Below are positions 18,076-27,112 of a DNA stretch of 64,000 nt, in pieces. The position numbers and the translations under genes were made by a program. Under the pieces are notes generated by a model. That model was not told the origin of the DNA and made no database searches. It saw only the letters and a program-made list of their open reading frames with translations. Position 1 is the first letter of the stretch. Each line of letters opens with the position of its first letter. Source of the DNA: JASDSY01 sp041441465 (GTDB lineage: Bacteria; Muiribacteriota; UBA9980). The DNA lies in assembly GCA_041441465.1 (NCBI GenBank), contig JASDSY010000024.1:88399-152398 (forward strand). The letters are read 5' to 3'.

Positions 18076-19425
18076 ATGCAAAAAAAAGATGTGATATCCA
18101 GAATCGAAAAATCAGGGATAGAGTTTTTAAGGGTATTATGGTGTGATAACGCCGGAATTATAAGGTCGAAAGCAATACATGTATCGATTTTGCCTGATAA
18201 TTTTGACTATCCGGTCGGTATTTCCGAAGCGCAGCAGTCCGTTCCTGTTATGTATGACGGAGTTTCCGAAGGCGCAGGCCTCGGGCCGGTCGGCGAAGTT
18301 TACTTGAAACCCGACTGGAACTCATTTGTATTTCTTCCTTATAATCACATTTTTGCGGCTGTGCCTTCGGATATGTATAAGAACGGCGCGCCCTGGCCAT
18401 GCTGTCCTCGTAATTTTCTGAAAAAAGCGGTGTCGGAAGCGTCAAAAAAATTCGAATTTGAAATAAACGCGGCGTTTGAAAATGAATTTTACCTGTTTAA
18501 TAATACTGATTTTAATAACGATAAATTAGTTCCCGTCGATGATTCGCTTTTTGCCATGGCCTCGGCAATGGATGCCTGCCCGCAGGTTATAGACGAAATA
18601 ACTAAAAGCCTCAGGCATCAGAATATGGGGGTTGAAAGATACTATCCGGAATCCGGCCCGGGTCAGCAGGAAATTTCGATAAAATACGCTAATGCCCTTA
18701 CCGCGGCCGATAATCAGATTTTATTCCGCCAGACAATTACCGGCGTAGCTCAAAAACATAATATGACGGCAAGCTTCATGCCTAAAATTTTTGAAAACAC
18801 CGCCGGCAGCGGATGCCACCTCCATTTAAGCCTTTTCAAAAACTCGAAAAATATAAGCGGCAGTAATAATAATCCGACCAAACTTTCAGATACCATGCAA
18901 TATTTTATGGCAGGTATCCTGAAACATCTGCCGGCGCTTTGCGCGGTGACCGTTCCGAGCGTCAATTCATACAGGCGCATCCAGCCGCATTTCTGGAGCG
19001 GCGCTTATTCCTGCTGGGGTTATGACAACCGCGAGGCTGCTTTGAGAGTGATTACGGCGCCTGACGGAAAATCCGTGTCACATATCGAACTTAAAACTTC
19101 CGACGCCGCGGCTAACCCTTACCTTGCTCTCGGCGCAGTGATATATGCCGGACTTGACGGCATAAATAATAAAATGAGACTGAACGAGCCGGTCGCGGTA
19201 GACCCCGGGAATTTATCGGAAAAAGAACTTCAGGATAATGGAATTAAAAGGCTGCCTTTAAATCTTGGCGCGGCGCTGGAAGAATTAAGAAATGACGATA
19301 TTTTGAAAAATGCTTTCGGAAAAGAACTTTTTGAGGCATATACCGCGGTCAAGAACAATGAATGGAATTCTATGAAAGATTATACCATAGAACTCGAAAG
19401 GAAAATGTTATTAAAACGGTTTTAA
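18076..19425 (+). CDS. Glutamine synthetase-family ligase (FluG/PuuA-like)
   Basis: The 449-residue protein has the beta-grasp N-domain (FLRVLWCDNAGIIRSKAI) and catalytic domain of class-I glutamine synthetases. Metal and substrate motifs are present: AAFENEFYLF, the HxH of GSGCHLHLSLF, the Arg motif NSYRRIQPHFW and YDNREAALRV, and DAAANPYLALGA near the C-terminus. A tyrosine adenylylation motif is not evident. Members without strict GlnA context often act as gamma-glutamyl-amine ligases or FluG-like enzymes. The next gene is an amidohydrolase overlapping its 3' end, the same two modules that are fused in fungal FluG, so I infer a dedicated gamma-glutamyl ligase/hydrolase pair rather than the main ammonia-assimilation enzyme. 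GGAGG lies seven bases before the ATG. Confidence 0.85.
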   Translation: MQKKDVISRIEKSGIEFLRVLWCDNAGIIRSKAIHVSILPDNFDYPVGISEAQQSVPVMYDGVSEGAGLGPVGEVYLKPDWNSFVFLPYNHIFAAVPSDMYKNGAPWPCCPRNFLKKAVSEASKKFEFEINAAFENEFYLFNNTDFNNDKLVPVDDSLFAMASAMDACPQVIDEITKSLRHQNMGVERYYPESGPGQQEISIKYANALTAADNQILFRQTITGVAQKHNMTASFMPKIFENTAGSGCHLHLSLFKNSKNISGSNNNPTKLSDTMQYFMAGILKHLPALCAVTVPSVNSYRRIQPHFWSGAYSCWGYDNREAALRVITAPDGKSVSHIELKTSDAAANPYLALGAVIYAGLDGINNKMRLNEPVAVDPGNLSEKELQDNGIKRLPLNLGAALEELRNDDILKNAFGKELFEAYTAVKNNEWNSMKDYTIELERKMLLKRF

Positions 19426-20531
19426 ATTCGATTCGCGAAATTCCCGTAATCGATAATCACGCTCATCCTTTGCTTAAAAGCGGATTGGAAAATGAATTTC
19501 CGTTCTGGTCGGCCTTCAGCGAGGGATACGGTTCCGGCGTTGATTTTAAACATGTCGCGAATTCGCTTTTCTTTTTGCGTTCGATTAAAAAACTTGCCGA
19601 ATTTTATAGCTGCTCCCCTGATTATGAATCGATTCTGGCTGCCCGAAAAAAATATCAGCCTGGCGTTATTTTTGAAAAATCCGTCAAACAAGGCAATGTA
19701 AAGGCAATTTTAATAGATGACGGTTTCCTGCCAAAAAAGTCGCGCAGTATAAAGTGGCATTCGAAATTTACCGAAACCCGTAAAATATTAAGAATTGAAA
19801 CTGAAGCCGAAAAAGCGCTGCTGCGAAACAATAATTTTGATGATTTTATAGATGATTATAAGTTGACGCTGAAAAAGGGCGCCGTTAAATCGGCCGCGTT
19901 AAAAACTATAATAGCTTATAGAAGCGGCCTGGACATAGAATCGCACAGCGCCGGCGAACTAAAAATATCGTTTGCAAGAGCGAAAAAAAGTCCAAGGCTT
20001 CTTGAAAAACCGATTCTTGATCATTTAGTAAGAATTGCAGCCGGGCTTGCTGTTGAAATGGATATTCCTTTTCAGTTTCATACCGGATTTGGCGACAGCG
20101 ATCTCGATCTTTTGAAAGCAGATCCTTTATATCTAAAAAAAATTATTGATTGCCCCGAAAACAAGGGGCTGAAAATAGTCCTGCTGCACGCGGGATATCC
20201 GTTCGTAAAAAATGCCGGCTGGCTCGCTTCTATTTATCCTTATGTTTATGTTGATTGCGGCCTGGCCGTTCCTTTTTTAAGTTCAAACGGCATGAAAAAC
20301 GTCATGTCGGAACTTATCGAATTATGCCCGTTAAATAAGATATTATATTCGTCGGACGCCCATTTTATTCCGGAACTTTATTATCTCGGCGCGGTTTCTG
20401 TTATAGAAACGCTTGCAGCCGTTTTTGATGATTGCGTGAATAGCCGCGAATTGACGGTGTCTGAGGCTTATAAGGCTGCATATATGATTTTATACCAAAA
20501 CAGTTGTTCCCTTTACCGTCTTTATATATAA
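19362..20531 (+). CDS. Amidohydrolase of the FluG N-terminal type
   Basis: The metal-binding set of the amidohydrolase superfamily is complete: HxH in VIDNHAHPLL, His in QFHTGFGD, His in VLLHAGYPF and Asp in LYSSDAHFIPE. IDNHAHP near the N-terminus and the C-terminal SEAYKAAYMILYQNS are typical of the FluG amidohydrolase module. The only ATG (19362) lies inside the upstream ligase gene, giving a 64-base overlap, and has no ribosome site. An AAGGA at 19398-19402 instead points, with seven bases between, to an ATT at 19410, which would place the start where family members begin. The real start is therefore uncertain. It probably hydrolyses a gamma-glutamyl amide or a related cyclic amide; substrate unknown. 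Confidence 0.82.
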   Translation: MEFYERLYHRTRKENVIKTVLNSIREIPVIDNHAHPLLKSGLENEFPFWSAFSEGYGSGVDFKHVANSLFFLRSIKKLAEFYSCSPDYESILAARKKYQPGVIFEKSVKQGNVKAILIDDGFLPKKSRSIKWHSKFTETRKILRIETEAEKALLRNNNFDDFIDDYKLTLKKGAVKSAALKTIIAYRSGLDIESHSAGELKISFARAKKSPRLLEKPILDHLVRIAAGLAVEMDIPFQFHTGFGDSDLDLLKADPLYLKKIIDCPENKGLKIVLLHAGYPFVKNAGWLASIYPYVYVDCGLAVPFLSSNGMKNVMSELIELCPLNKILYSSDAHFIPELYYLGAVSVIETLAAVFDDCVNSRELTVSEAYKAAYMILYQNSCSLYRLYI

Positions 20532-20550
20532 TAATACTTAGCTGGCATCG

Positions 20551-20577
20551 GCAGAGTTTTTTTAAAAAAAACTCTGC
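20551..20577 (+). terminator. Terminator-like hairpin after the amidohydrolase gene
   Basis: GCAGAGTTTTTTT and AAAAAAACTCTGC pair perfectly around a single base and are followed by a short T-rich stretch. Confidence 0.6.
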
Positions 20578-20802
20578 TTTATGGTTTGTCATGCCTTGGT
20601 AATTTAAAGATAATTCAATTTTTTTAATATTAATAAGGCAAATAAAGCATGAAACGATATAGTTATGATACTTTAATTTTATGTCGAATTTATGTGTTAT
20701 GTGTGGCTTTATATGAATTGACTTTGAATTTTAAATTTGATAAACTGCAAACACGGATAAAAAAGTGCCGAATCTTAAAAATTATAAAATAAGCGAGGAT
20801 AA

Positions 20803-22137
20803 ATGTTTCACTTTCCTAAAAATCTATATTCCGATGTCCGTATAGAGACGGTTTTTGAAACGCAAATAAGGTATTTGCAGGGCGAACTCGAGGAAATAAA
20901 AACGCGTGAAATAAACGGCGTTATGATCAGAATTTTCGACGGTAAAAAATGGTATTATTCATCTATAACCGAAATCGATCAGATTCAGGCCGAACTTGAT
21001 AAGCTTGCTGAATTCGCAGTTCCAGATCCTGATATAAACAGTAATCAGGTTGTAAAAAAATTTGAAGTTAATACCGGCGAATATGTTAATTCTTTTAAAA
21101 ATGACGTAAAAAATATTCCGGTCGGGTTAAAAGATAACTTTTTAAAAAGATATTTTTATCTTTTCAAGGAAAATAAAAATATAAAATTGTGGCGCGCCAG
21201 TTATATAGATAAGAATACCGAAAAAAAATTCTTTTCAAGTAAAGGTTCTAATTTGAAATTTACAAGCCAGATTTCAGGCGTAAATTATCATTTGAAAATG
21301 TCGGACGGAAAATCGCATTTTGCCGATAAATTTTCAAGGTGTTATAATTTTTTTAATGACGCCGATCTGACTAAAGAAATTAAGGATTTTATCGATGAAT
21401 GCGATAATTTTTTGAAATCAGCCAATCCGGTGAAACCGGGTAAATATACAGTTGTTTTATCTCCGCAGGCGGCGGGGATATTCGCCCATGAAAGTTTCGG
21501 CCATAAAAGCGAAGCGGATTTTATGCTTGGCGATGAGGCTATGAAGAACGAGTGGAAAATCGGCAAAAAAGTCGGCGCCGATATTTTGACTATAGTCGAT
21601 GAAGGCGGCGTTTTCGGAAGCGGTTATATTCCTTTCGACGACGAGGGTACGAAAACCGGTAAAAGTTTTTTAATCAAAAACGGAACGCTCGCCGGAAGAC
21701 TTCACAGCGCGGTTACCGCGGCCGAACTCGACGAACGTTTAACTGGCAATGCGCGCGCTGTAAATTTTGAATTCGAGCCTATCGTAAGAATGACTTCTAC
21801 ATATATATTGCCAGGTAATTTGACTGAAGATGAAGTCTTTGCGGGTGTAAAAGAAGGAGTATTCATAAAAAGCGTTATTCACGGCTCAGGGCTTTCTACT
21901 TTCACTCTCGCTCCGGCCCTTGCTTATATGATCCGGGACGGAAAAATTTCGGAGCCTGTCAATATATCAGTGGCTACCGGAAATGTTTTTGAAACTCTGG
22001 GCGAGATCGACGGCCTTTCTGATAAATGTGAAATAATATCGATGTCGGAAGGCGGCTGCGGCAAGGGTGAACAATGGCCGCTGGGCGTTTCATTCGGCGG
22101 GCCTTATGTGCGTGTAAAAAAATTGAATATACAATAA
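20803..22137 (+). CDS. tldD: TldD-family zinc metalloprotease subunit
   Basis: The 444-residue product has the TldD metal motif HExxxH at His229-Glu230-His234 (FAHESFGHKSEAD) with the downstream acidic residue Glu237. The glycine-rich C-terminal barrel (VNFEFEPIVRMTSTYI, then EGGCGKGEQWPLGVSFGGPYV) matches TldD. With TldE it forms a heterodimer whose internal chamber degrades unfolded peptides; relatives mature microcins and help degrade CcdA. GAGG lies before the ATG at 20803. The tldE gene follows after 32 bases. Its linkage to korA suggests a peptide-breakdown context. Confidence 0.9.
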   Translation: MFHFPKNLYSDVRIETVFETQIRYLQGELEEIKTREINGVMIRIFDGKKWYYSSITEIDQIQAELDKLAEFAVPDPDINSNQVVKKFEVNTGEYVNSFKNDVKNIPVGLKDNFLKRYFYLFKENKNIKLWRASYIDKNTEKKFFSSKGSNLKFTSQISGVNYHLKMSDGKSHFADKFSRCYNFFNDADLTKEIKDFIDECDNFLKSANPVKPGKYTVVLSPQAAGIFAHESFGHKSEADFMLGDEAMKNEWKIGKKVGADILTIVDEGGVFGSGYIPFDDEGTKTGKSFLIKNGTLAGRLHSAVTAAELDERLTGNARAVNFEFEPIVRMTSTYILPGNLTEDEVFAGVKEGVFIKSVIHGSGLSTFTLAPALAYMIRDGKISEPVNISVATGNVFETLGEIDGLSDKCEIISMSEGGCGKGEQWPLGVSFGGPYVRVKKLNIQ

Positions 22138-22169
22138 CTAACGTTAAATTTTAATGGTGCGTGAAGTAA

Positions 22170-23399
22170 ATGAATATAGAAAAAATAAAAAGGCAGATAA
22201 AACAAACTTCGGTCAATATAGTTAGTACAAAAATAGATTCGATAAGCCGAAAAGACATATCCAGGAATGCGTTAAGAGTTTATTCGGGCGGATTTATAGG
22301 AGTCGCGGGAGCTGTCGGGAATTGTGATTTTTCAAAATTGGAAAAAAATGCGGCCGCTAATCTCGATTACAAAATCAGCTATCCGTATGAACTTTCGTCC
22401 TGTCGAAAACAGGTAAACCTCACCGATGAAATAATAAGCGAATCCGCACTTGCCGATGAAGTCGATGAACTGCTTGGCATTTTAAGGAAAGAAAGATCGG
22501 ATTTTTTATTTTCTAATAATGTTAAAATATGTCAGTATCTCGAGGAGATGTCGAATGACCGCGGGCTCGACCTTTCTTATCACGTAAGATATATTGAAGC
22601 CGGCTTGATTTTTAAACATAAATCGTCGGTTAATATTCTCGACGGCGCTGTCGGGTTTCAGGGCAGGAAATATAACAGAAAATCATTCGTGAATTTTATA
22701 AATGAAATTTGCACGGCATATAACAATCCTGTCAAATTGCCTGATTCAAAATTGCATAAAGTCGCGTTTATGTCGGATGACGGCCAGTTTTTATCGAAAT
22801 TGGTGAACGATCTGAACGGCCGCGCCTATGTGAACGGCGCTTCATTATTTTCGGATAAAATCGGACATAAGCTTTTTAATGAAAAATTTACTTTTTATCA
22901 GTCTAATGATCCTTACGAAAAAATAACCAGCTTTTTTGACGACGAAGGCGTAATTAATGAAGATTATTTGTATCCTTTGATAAAGGATGGAGTCTTAAAG
23001 ACGCCTTATACCGATAAAAAATATTCCAGCCTCTATAAATTAGAGCATACGGCAAGTGCCTGCTGCGATTATGACAGCGTCCCGAAAATCGGGTTCAGCG
23101 GTTACAAAATACAAGAGTCTTCCAATACTCTCAAAGAGCTTTTAAACGGCGAGCCTGCTGTGCTTGTATGGATGGCTTCCGGCGGCGATTATACCGAGAA
23201 CGGCGATTTCGCCATGCCGGTCCAGCTAGCTTTTTTACATGACGGCGAGAAATTCATAGGCAGGCTTCCGCAAATTCAGGTTTCCTCAAATATTTTTAAA
23301 ATGTTCGGCTGCGATTATATAGGCACCTCGTCTGATAATATTTTCGATCTTTTAAATGATAAAATGGTCGTCTGCCGGATGGATGTTTCTCAAATTTAA
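22170..23399 (+). CDS. tldE: TldE/PmbA-family subunit
   Basis: A 409-residue PmbA/TldD superfamily protein without an HExxxH motif, as expected for the non-metal TldE subunit. YSGGFIGVAGAVG near the N-terminus and HTASACCDYDSVPK and LVWMASGGDYTENGDFAMPVQLAF near the C-terminus are in the family pattern. It is co-directional with tldD and 33 bases from the TTG/ATG region of korA, so one operon is likely. Confidence 0.87.
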   Translation: MNIEKIKRQIKQTSVNIVSTKIDSISRKDISRNALRVYSGGFIGVAGAVGNCDFSKLEKNAAANLDYKISYPYELSSCRKQVNLTDEIISESALADEVDELLGILRKERSDFLFSNNVKICQYLEEMSNDRGLDLSYHVRYIEAGLIFKHKSSVNILDGAVGFQGRKYNRKSFVNFINEICTAYNNPVKLPDSKLHKVAFMSDDGQFLSKLVNDLNGRAYVNGASLFSDKIGHKLFNEKFTFYQSNDPYEKITSFFDDEGVINEDYLYPLIKDGVLKTPYTDKKYSSLYKLEHTASACCDYDSVPKIGFSGYKIQESSNTLKELLNGEPAVLVWMASGGDYTENGDFAMPVQLAFLHDGEKFIGRLPQIQVSSNIFKMFGCDYIGTSSDNIFDLLNDKMVVCRMDVSQI

Positions 23400-23431
23400 T
23401 ATGAATTTTGCTTAAAAAGGAAGGGATTATA

Positions 23432-25189
23432 ATGATAAAAAATTCGCTTAACATATTGATCGGCGGCGAAGCCGGCGACGGAATACTGTCAACGGGCGAG
23501 ATTTTATGTAAAATATTTTTTGAAATGGGTTACGGCCTCTGCACTTATAAAAATTTCCCTTCGCGCATAAGAGGCGGGCATACGGCTTATTCGGTAAGGA
23601 TCGCAGATGATTTTTGCGCGGGCCGCGACCCGGAAATTGATATATTGGTCGTTTTTGACTCGGAATCTTTTGAAATTCATAAAAATGAATTAAAAGACGG
23701 AAGCGTTGTGTTTTATGATTCTTCTAAAATAAAAGTTCTTGGTGAAAAACCTGACCGAAAAAATATTATGTACTATGCGGTGCCGTTCGCTGAACTCGCC
23801 AGCGCTAATTTTCAAAAGCCGATGTTTAAAAATACTATCGCAATCGGCTGTATAGCTTCTATGCTGAATATAGATAATAAATTTATAGAAAATGGTTTTG
23901 CCAAATCAATAAAATCTAAAAAGGGCGATGACGCCTTTGATATGAATTTAAGAGCCTGCGGGATCGGCGCAAATTATTATAACGATAGTCTTAAAGGTGT
24001 GAAAAATGAATTATGGCCGTCGCCGGTTTTAAAAAATGCACTTATGATGACCGGTAACGAAGCGATAACGCTTGGCGCCCTGACTGCCGGATGCAAAATT
24101 GCGGTTGCTTACCCGATATCGCCGGCTACTGAAATATTTGAATCGATGTGTTCGCTGCTGCCGAAATACGGCGGGAACGTTATGCAGGCGGAAGATGAGA
24201 TAGCGGCTTTATGCGCGGCGATGGGCGGCGGATTTGCCGGCGCGCGTTCGATGACTTCGACATCTGGGCCCGGTATTTCATTGATGGCCGAGGCTATAGG
24301 CCTTGCAGGGTGCGCCGAAGTGCCTGTCGTAATAATTGATGCTCAGCGGCCCGGACCTTCGACCGGGCTTCCTACTAAAACCGAACAGGGTGATTATTAC
24401 CATTCGATTTTTTGCTCGCATGGCGATATTCCGCGAATTGTTATTATACCCGGGAATTTAAAACAATGTTTTGAATTTACCGTAAACGCTTTTAATTTGG
24501 CGGATATTTATCAGTGCCCTGTCATTGTTCTAAGCGAGCAGGCGCTTTCACAAAATAAATTTGTGGCGCCGGAGTTCGATTTTTCGGCGGTAACTATAGA
24601 CCGCGGAAAAATGATCGGCGATAACGAACTCGAAGGACTTAACGGCGGCTACTTAAGATATAAATTTACCGATGACGGAGTGTCGCCGCGTACGATTCCA
24701 GGCCAGAAAAACGGAATTTATTTATGCAACGGCAATGAACACTGCGAATCGGGACGGATAAGCGAAGACCCTTTGAACCGGGTTAAAATGATGGATAAGC
24801 GCCAGAAAAAAATCGAGAGCGCTTCAAAATCAAAATTTTTGCCGCAGCCTGAATATTTCGGAAATGAATCCGCTGAATATGGCGTTATAATGGCCGGTTC
24901 TAACTATGAAACTGTAAAGGAAGCATTTTCGATTCTGGACCGTGAAGGGGCAAACGTATTTAAAGCCATGCAGATTACTGCTTTAATGCCGTTCCCGGCC
25001 GAAGAGGTTTCTGAATTTTGTTCGAATTTGAAAAAGGTAATTGTGATAGAAAATAATAAAACCGCTCAACTAAGCAATATAATTAAAATGAATGCGCCGG
25101 TTCATAGTAAATTACGGTCAATTTTAAAATATGACGGCGTCGCGCTGTCGGCGAAAGAAATTGCTCTGGCTTTAAAGGAGGTAAGATAA
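23432..25189 (+). CDS. korA: 2-oxoacid:ferredoxin oxidoreductase, fused gamma-alpha subunit (KorA type)
   Basis: The gamma domain (about 1-180) starts with NILIGGEAGDGILSTGEIL and includes RIRGGHTAYSVRI; the alpha domain (from about 190) has AYPISPATEIFESM, QAEDEIAALCAAMGGGFAGARSMTSTSGPG and a C-terminal transketolase-like region. About 585 residues, normal for the fused form. I choose the ATG at 23432 because AGGAAGGG lies six bases upstream; a TTG at 23408 lacks this. With KorB it oxidatively decarboxylates a 2-oxoacid to acyl-CoA and CO2 with reduced ferredoxin. KorAB forms act on 2-oxoglutarate or on branched-chain oxoacids; the isobutyryl-CoA mutase genes 8 kb away make 2-oxoisovalerate attractive, but that is inference. 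Confidence 0.9.
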   Translation: MIKNSLNILIGGEAGDGILSTGEILCKIFFEMGYGLCTYKNFPSRIRGGHTAYSVRIADDFCAGRDPEIDILVVFDSESFEIHKNELKDGSVVFYDSSKIKVLGEKPDRKNIMYYAVPFAELASANFQKPMFKNTIAIGCIASMLNIDNKFIENGFAKSIKSKKGDDAFDMNLRACGIGANYYNDSLKGVKNELWPSPVLKNALMMTGNEAITLGALTAGCKIAVAYPISPATEIFESMCSLLPKYGGNVMQAEDEIAALCAAMGGGFAGARSMTSTSGPGISLMAEAIGLAGCAEVPVVIIDAQRPGPSTGLPTKTEQGDYYHSIFCSHGDIPRIVIIPGNLKQCFEFTVNAFNLADIYQCPVIVLSEQALSQNKFVAPEFDFSAVTIDRGKMIGDNELEGLNGGYLRYKFTDDGVSPRTIPGQKNGIYLCNGNEHCESGRISEDPLNRVKMMDKRQKKIESASKSKFLPQPEYFGNESAEYGVIMAGSNYETVKEAFSILDREGANVFKAMQITALMPFPAEEVSEFCSNLKKVIVIENNKTAQLSNIIKMNAPVHSKLRSILKYDGVALSAKEIALALKEVR

Positions 25190-26079
25190 TGACTATTACC
25201 ACTAAAGATTTATCTTATGGAAAACCTACATGGTGTCCGGGTTGCGGCCATTTCGCGGTTTTGAACGCGCTGCAGCGTGCTATAATAGAGCTCGGGCTTA
25301 AAAAAGAGAATATAGCCTGTGTTACCGGTATAGGATGTTCGTCGAAATTATCCGAATATCTTGATACTTATGGATATCATACAATACACGGCCGCTCGAT
25401 ACCTTCCGCGGCCGGCGTAAAACTTGCCAATCCGGGACTCGAAGTGATAGCCGCGGGCGGCGACGGCGACGGTTTTGCCATTGGCTGTGGCCATTTTGTT
25501 CATGCTGTACGGCGCAATATCGATATAACATATATATTAATGAATAACCAGGTTTACAGCCTCACTAAAGGCCAGACTTCGCCTACATCAGACAGGGGCT
25601 TTGTTACTAAAACATCGCCTGACGGCGCTGAAGAAACACCCATTAATCCTCTGCTTCTGGCTCTGGCGGCCGGAGCGTCGTTTGTCGCGTCAGGTTTTTC
25701 TTCGGATGTCGCCGAGCTTTCAAAAATTATCGCGGCCGGCATCAGGCATAAAGGGTTTTCTTTTATAAACGTAATGTCGCCGTGCGTCACTTTTAATAAG
25801 CTGAATACTTATGACTGGTATAAAAGAAACTCATATAATGTGGAAGAATCTGAATCGGAATTGGATTCGGGAATAAAATATAACCCTAAATCATATGAAT
25901 TCGCGATGGAAGTAGCCATGAATTTTTTCATAAGAAAGCCGGTAGGAATTATATTTGATGTCGAAGTGCCGGTTTTTAAGGAAACCTGGCTTTCCGAACA
26001 CCCGATGGCGCCGGCAAATCAGCCGATTGATGATATTTCGCAGTATAGAAATTTAATGAAACAATATTGCCGTGAATAA
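25189..26079 (+). CDS. korB: 2-oxoacid:ferredoxin oxidoreductase, beta subunit (KorB type)
   Basis: The 296-residue subunit holds thiamine diphosphate: TWCPGCGHFAVLNAL, GIGCSSKLSEYL, then GGDGDGFAIGCGH and MNNQVYSLTKGQTSPTS are the TPP and magnesium motifs of KorB. Two Cys of CPGCG and further Cys may bind the small iron-sulfur cluster found in some members. GGAGG lies seven bases before the ATG, whose A is the last base of the korA stop, so translation is coupled. No separate delta ferredoxin subunit is encoded. Confidence 0.92.
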   Translation: MTITTKDLSYGKPTWCPGCGHFAVLNALQRAIIELGLKKENIACVTGIGCSSKLSEYLDTYGYHTIHGRSIPSAAGVKLANPGLEVIAAGGDGDGFAIGCGHFVHAVRRNIDITYILMNNQVYSLTKGQTSPTSDRGFVTKTSPDGAEETPINPLLLALAAGASFVASGFSSDVAELSKIIAAGIRHKGFSFINVMSPCVTFNKLNTYDWYKRNSYNVEESESELDSGIKYNPKSYEFAMEVAMNFFIRKPVGIIFDVEVPVFKETWLSEHPMAPANQPIDDISQYRNLMKQYCRE

Positions 26080-26115
26080 TTGCTTGGGATATGAAAATAT
26101 ATTAAAGTTTTTTAC

Positions 26116-26330
26116 GGGGGCAATAAAGGGGTAACACCCCTTTAAATGCCCCCGAGCCCCCTTTTTAATCCCGGCTATTTCTATCGTTGGATTGGCAAGC
26201 TATGTTATATTTTCTTTGTTTTTAGTTTCGTCAAACGCGCGGCGTTTGACGAAACATAGCAATCGCGGCCTTTTCTCAGGCCGCGATACGGAGTGATTAA
26301 ATGATTTGACGAGCAGGCACGGAGGCCTGC
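26116..26330. repeat. Cluster of four hairpins in the korB/deaminase spacer
   Basis: The 398-base spacer 26080-26477 holds four GC-rich inverted repeats in an AT-rich setting: a long nested stem at 26116-26153 (GGGGGCA with TGCCCCC enclosing AAAGGGGT with ACCCCTTT), a perfect 14-bp stem at 26225-26255 (GTTTCGTCAAACGC, three-base loop), a perfect 9-bp stem at 26262-26287 (ATCGCGGCC) and a 6-bp stem at 26313-26330 (GCAGGC). The first is followed by CTTTTT at 26160 and may terminate korAB. The others are not followed by T runs. They may be REP-like palindromes or a structured RNA. Confidence 0.6.
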
Positions 26331-26477
26331 CGGAAGATTGAATTGTGCATTTTTATAGTTATGTTATATTGCGGAGAAATAGTAAAATTGATAGTAACAA
26401 AGTTTCATAGGATTTCGTTTCGCCGCCCCCTTATATAAAATAAACAATAAAAAAATATAATAGGAGTTAAATAAATC

Positions 26478-26927
26478 ATGAAAAAATGGGACAATTATTT
26501 TATGAATATAGCTCGCATGGTTGCGGAATCGAATACGTCATGTATCAGGCGGCAATTTGGCGCGGTTCTTGTCCGGTCGGATAAATCCATAATATCGACA
26601 GGGTATAACGGCGCGCCGTCGGGCGTTAAAAGCTGCGGCGACAGAGGCTATTGCTATCGCGACAGAAACAATATCGAGTCAGGGACGAGGCATGAGGCTT
26701 GCTATGCCGTGCATGCCGAGCAAAATGCGCTTTTGTTTGCGGCTAAACACGGAACTCCCACCGATAATTCAATTTGCTATGTGACGGCGCGGCCGTGTTC
26801 AGTCTGCCTTCGTTTGCTCGTTCAGGCGGGCGTCAAAGAAATAATATACGACATCGATTATCCTGAGGCGTGGGAGGGCTACCAGGAAATAGCCAAACAG
26901 GTCGTATTAAGGAAATTTAAAGAGTAA
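26478..26927 (+). CDS. Deoxycytidylate (dCMP) deaminase family protein
   Basis: The 149-residue protein has the zinc deaminase signature: HAEQNAL at 79-85 (His79, Glu81) and PCSVC at 106-110, plus GYNGAPSG in the nucleotide loop and a Cys/His-rich insertion (KSCGDRGYC, RHEAC) that binds a second zinc in ComEB-type dCMP deaminases. It converts dCMP to dUMP for thymidylate synthesis. The ATG follows AGGAG closely. It is monocistronic. Confidence 0.9.
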   Translation: MKKWDNYFMNIARMVAESNTSCIRRQFGAVLVRSDKSIISTGYNGAPSGVKSCGDRGYCYRDRNNIESGTRHEACYAVHAEQNALLFAAKHGTPTDNSICYVTARPCSVCLRLLVQAGVKEIIYDIDYPEAWEGYQEIAKQVVLRKFKE

Positions 26928-27018
26928 GATATTATGAATCTGGTCTGATATATTTTTAACTTTCGGCTGTTTAATAAATTTTTAACTGAAAAAACATAAT
27001 CATTTAACTCATGTATTA

Positions 27019-27047
27019 TTGAATTTTATTTTTGTTTGTGCTAAAAT
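27019..27047 (+). promoter_or_regulatory. Promoter of the exported coiled-coil gene
   Basis: TTGAAT (27019-27024), 17 bases, then TAAAAT (27042-27047) preceded by TGC (extended -10). Confidence 0.6.
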
Positions 27048-27061
27048 ATAATTTATAAAAA

Positions 27062-27077
27062 CCTGAACATGTTCAGG
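27062..27077. promoter_or_regulatory. Perfect 16-bp palindrome just downstream of the promoter
   Basis: CCTGAACATGTTCAGG is a perfect inverted repeat. It lies about 8-23 bases after the predicted transcription start, a usual place for a repressor operator. The GAAC/GTTC half-sites are two bases apart, not four as in Gram-positive LexA boxes. Confidence 0.5.
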
Positions 27078-27112
27078 AACGTAATTTAATGTGAATTGGA
27101 AGGGGATTTTTA

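Noticed and set aside
27062..27077. LexA (SOS) box
   Set aside because: The GAAC and GTTC half-sites are two bases apart instead of four, and the gene is not a damage-response gene.
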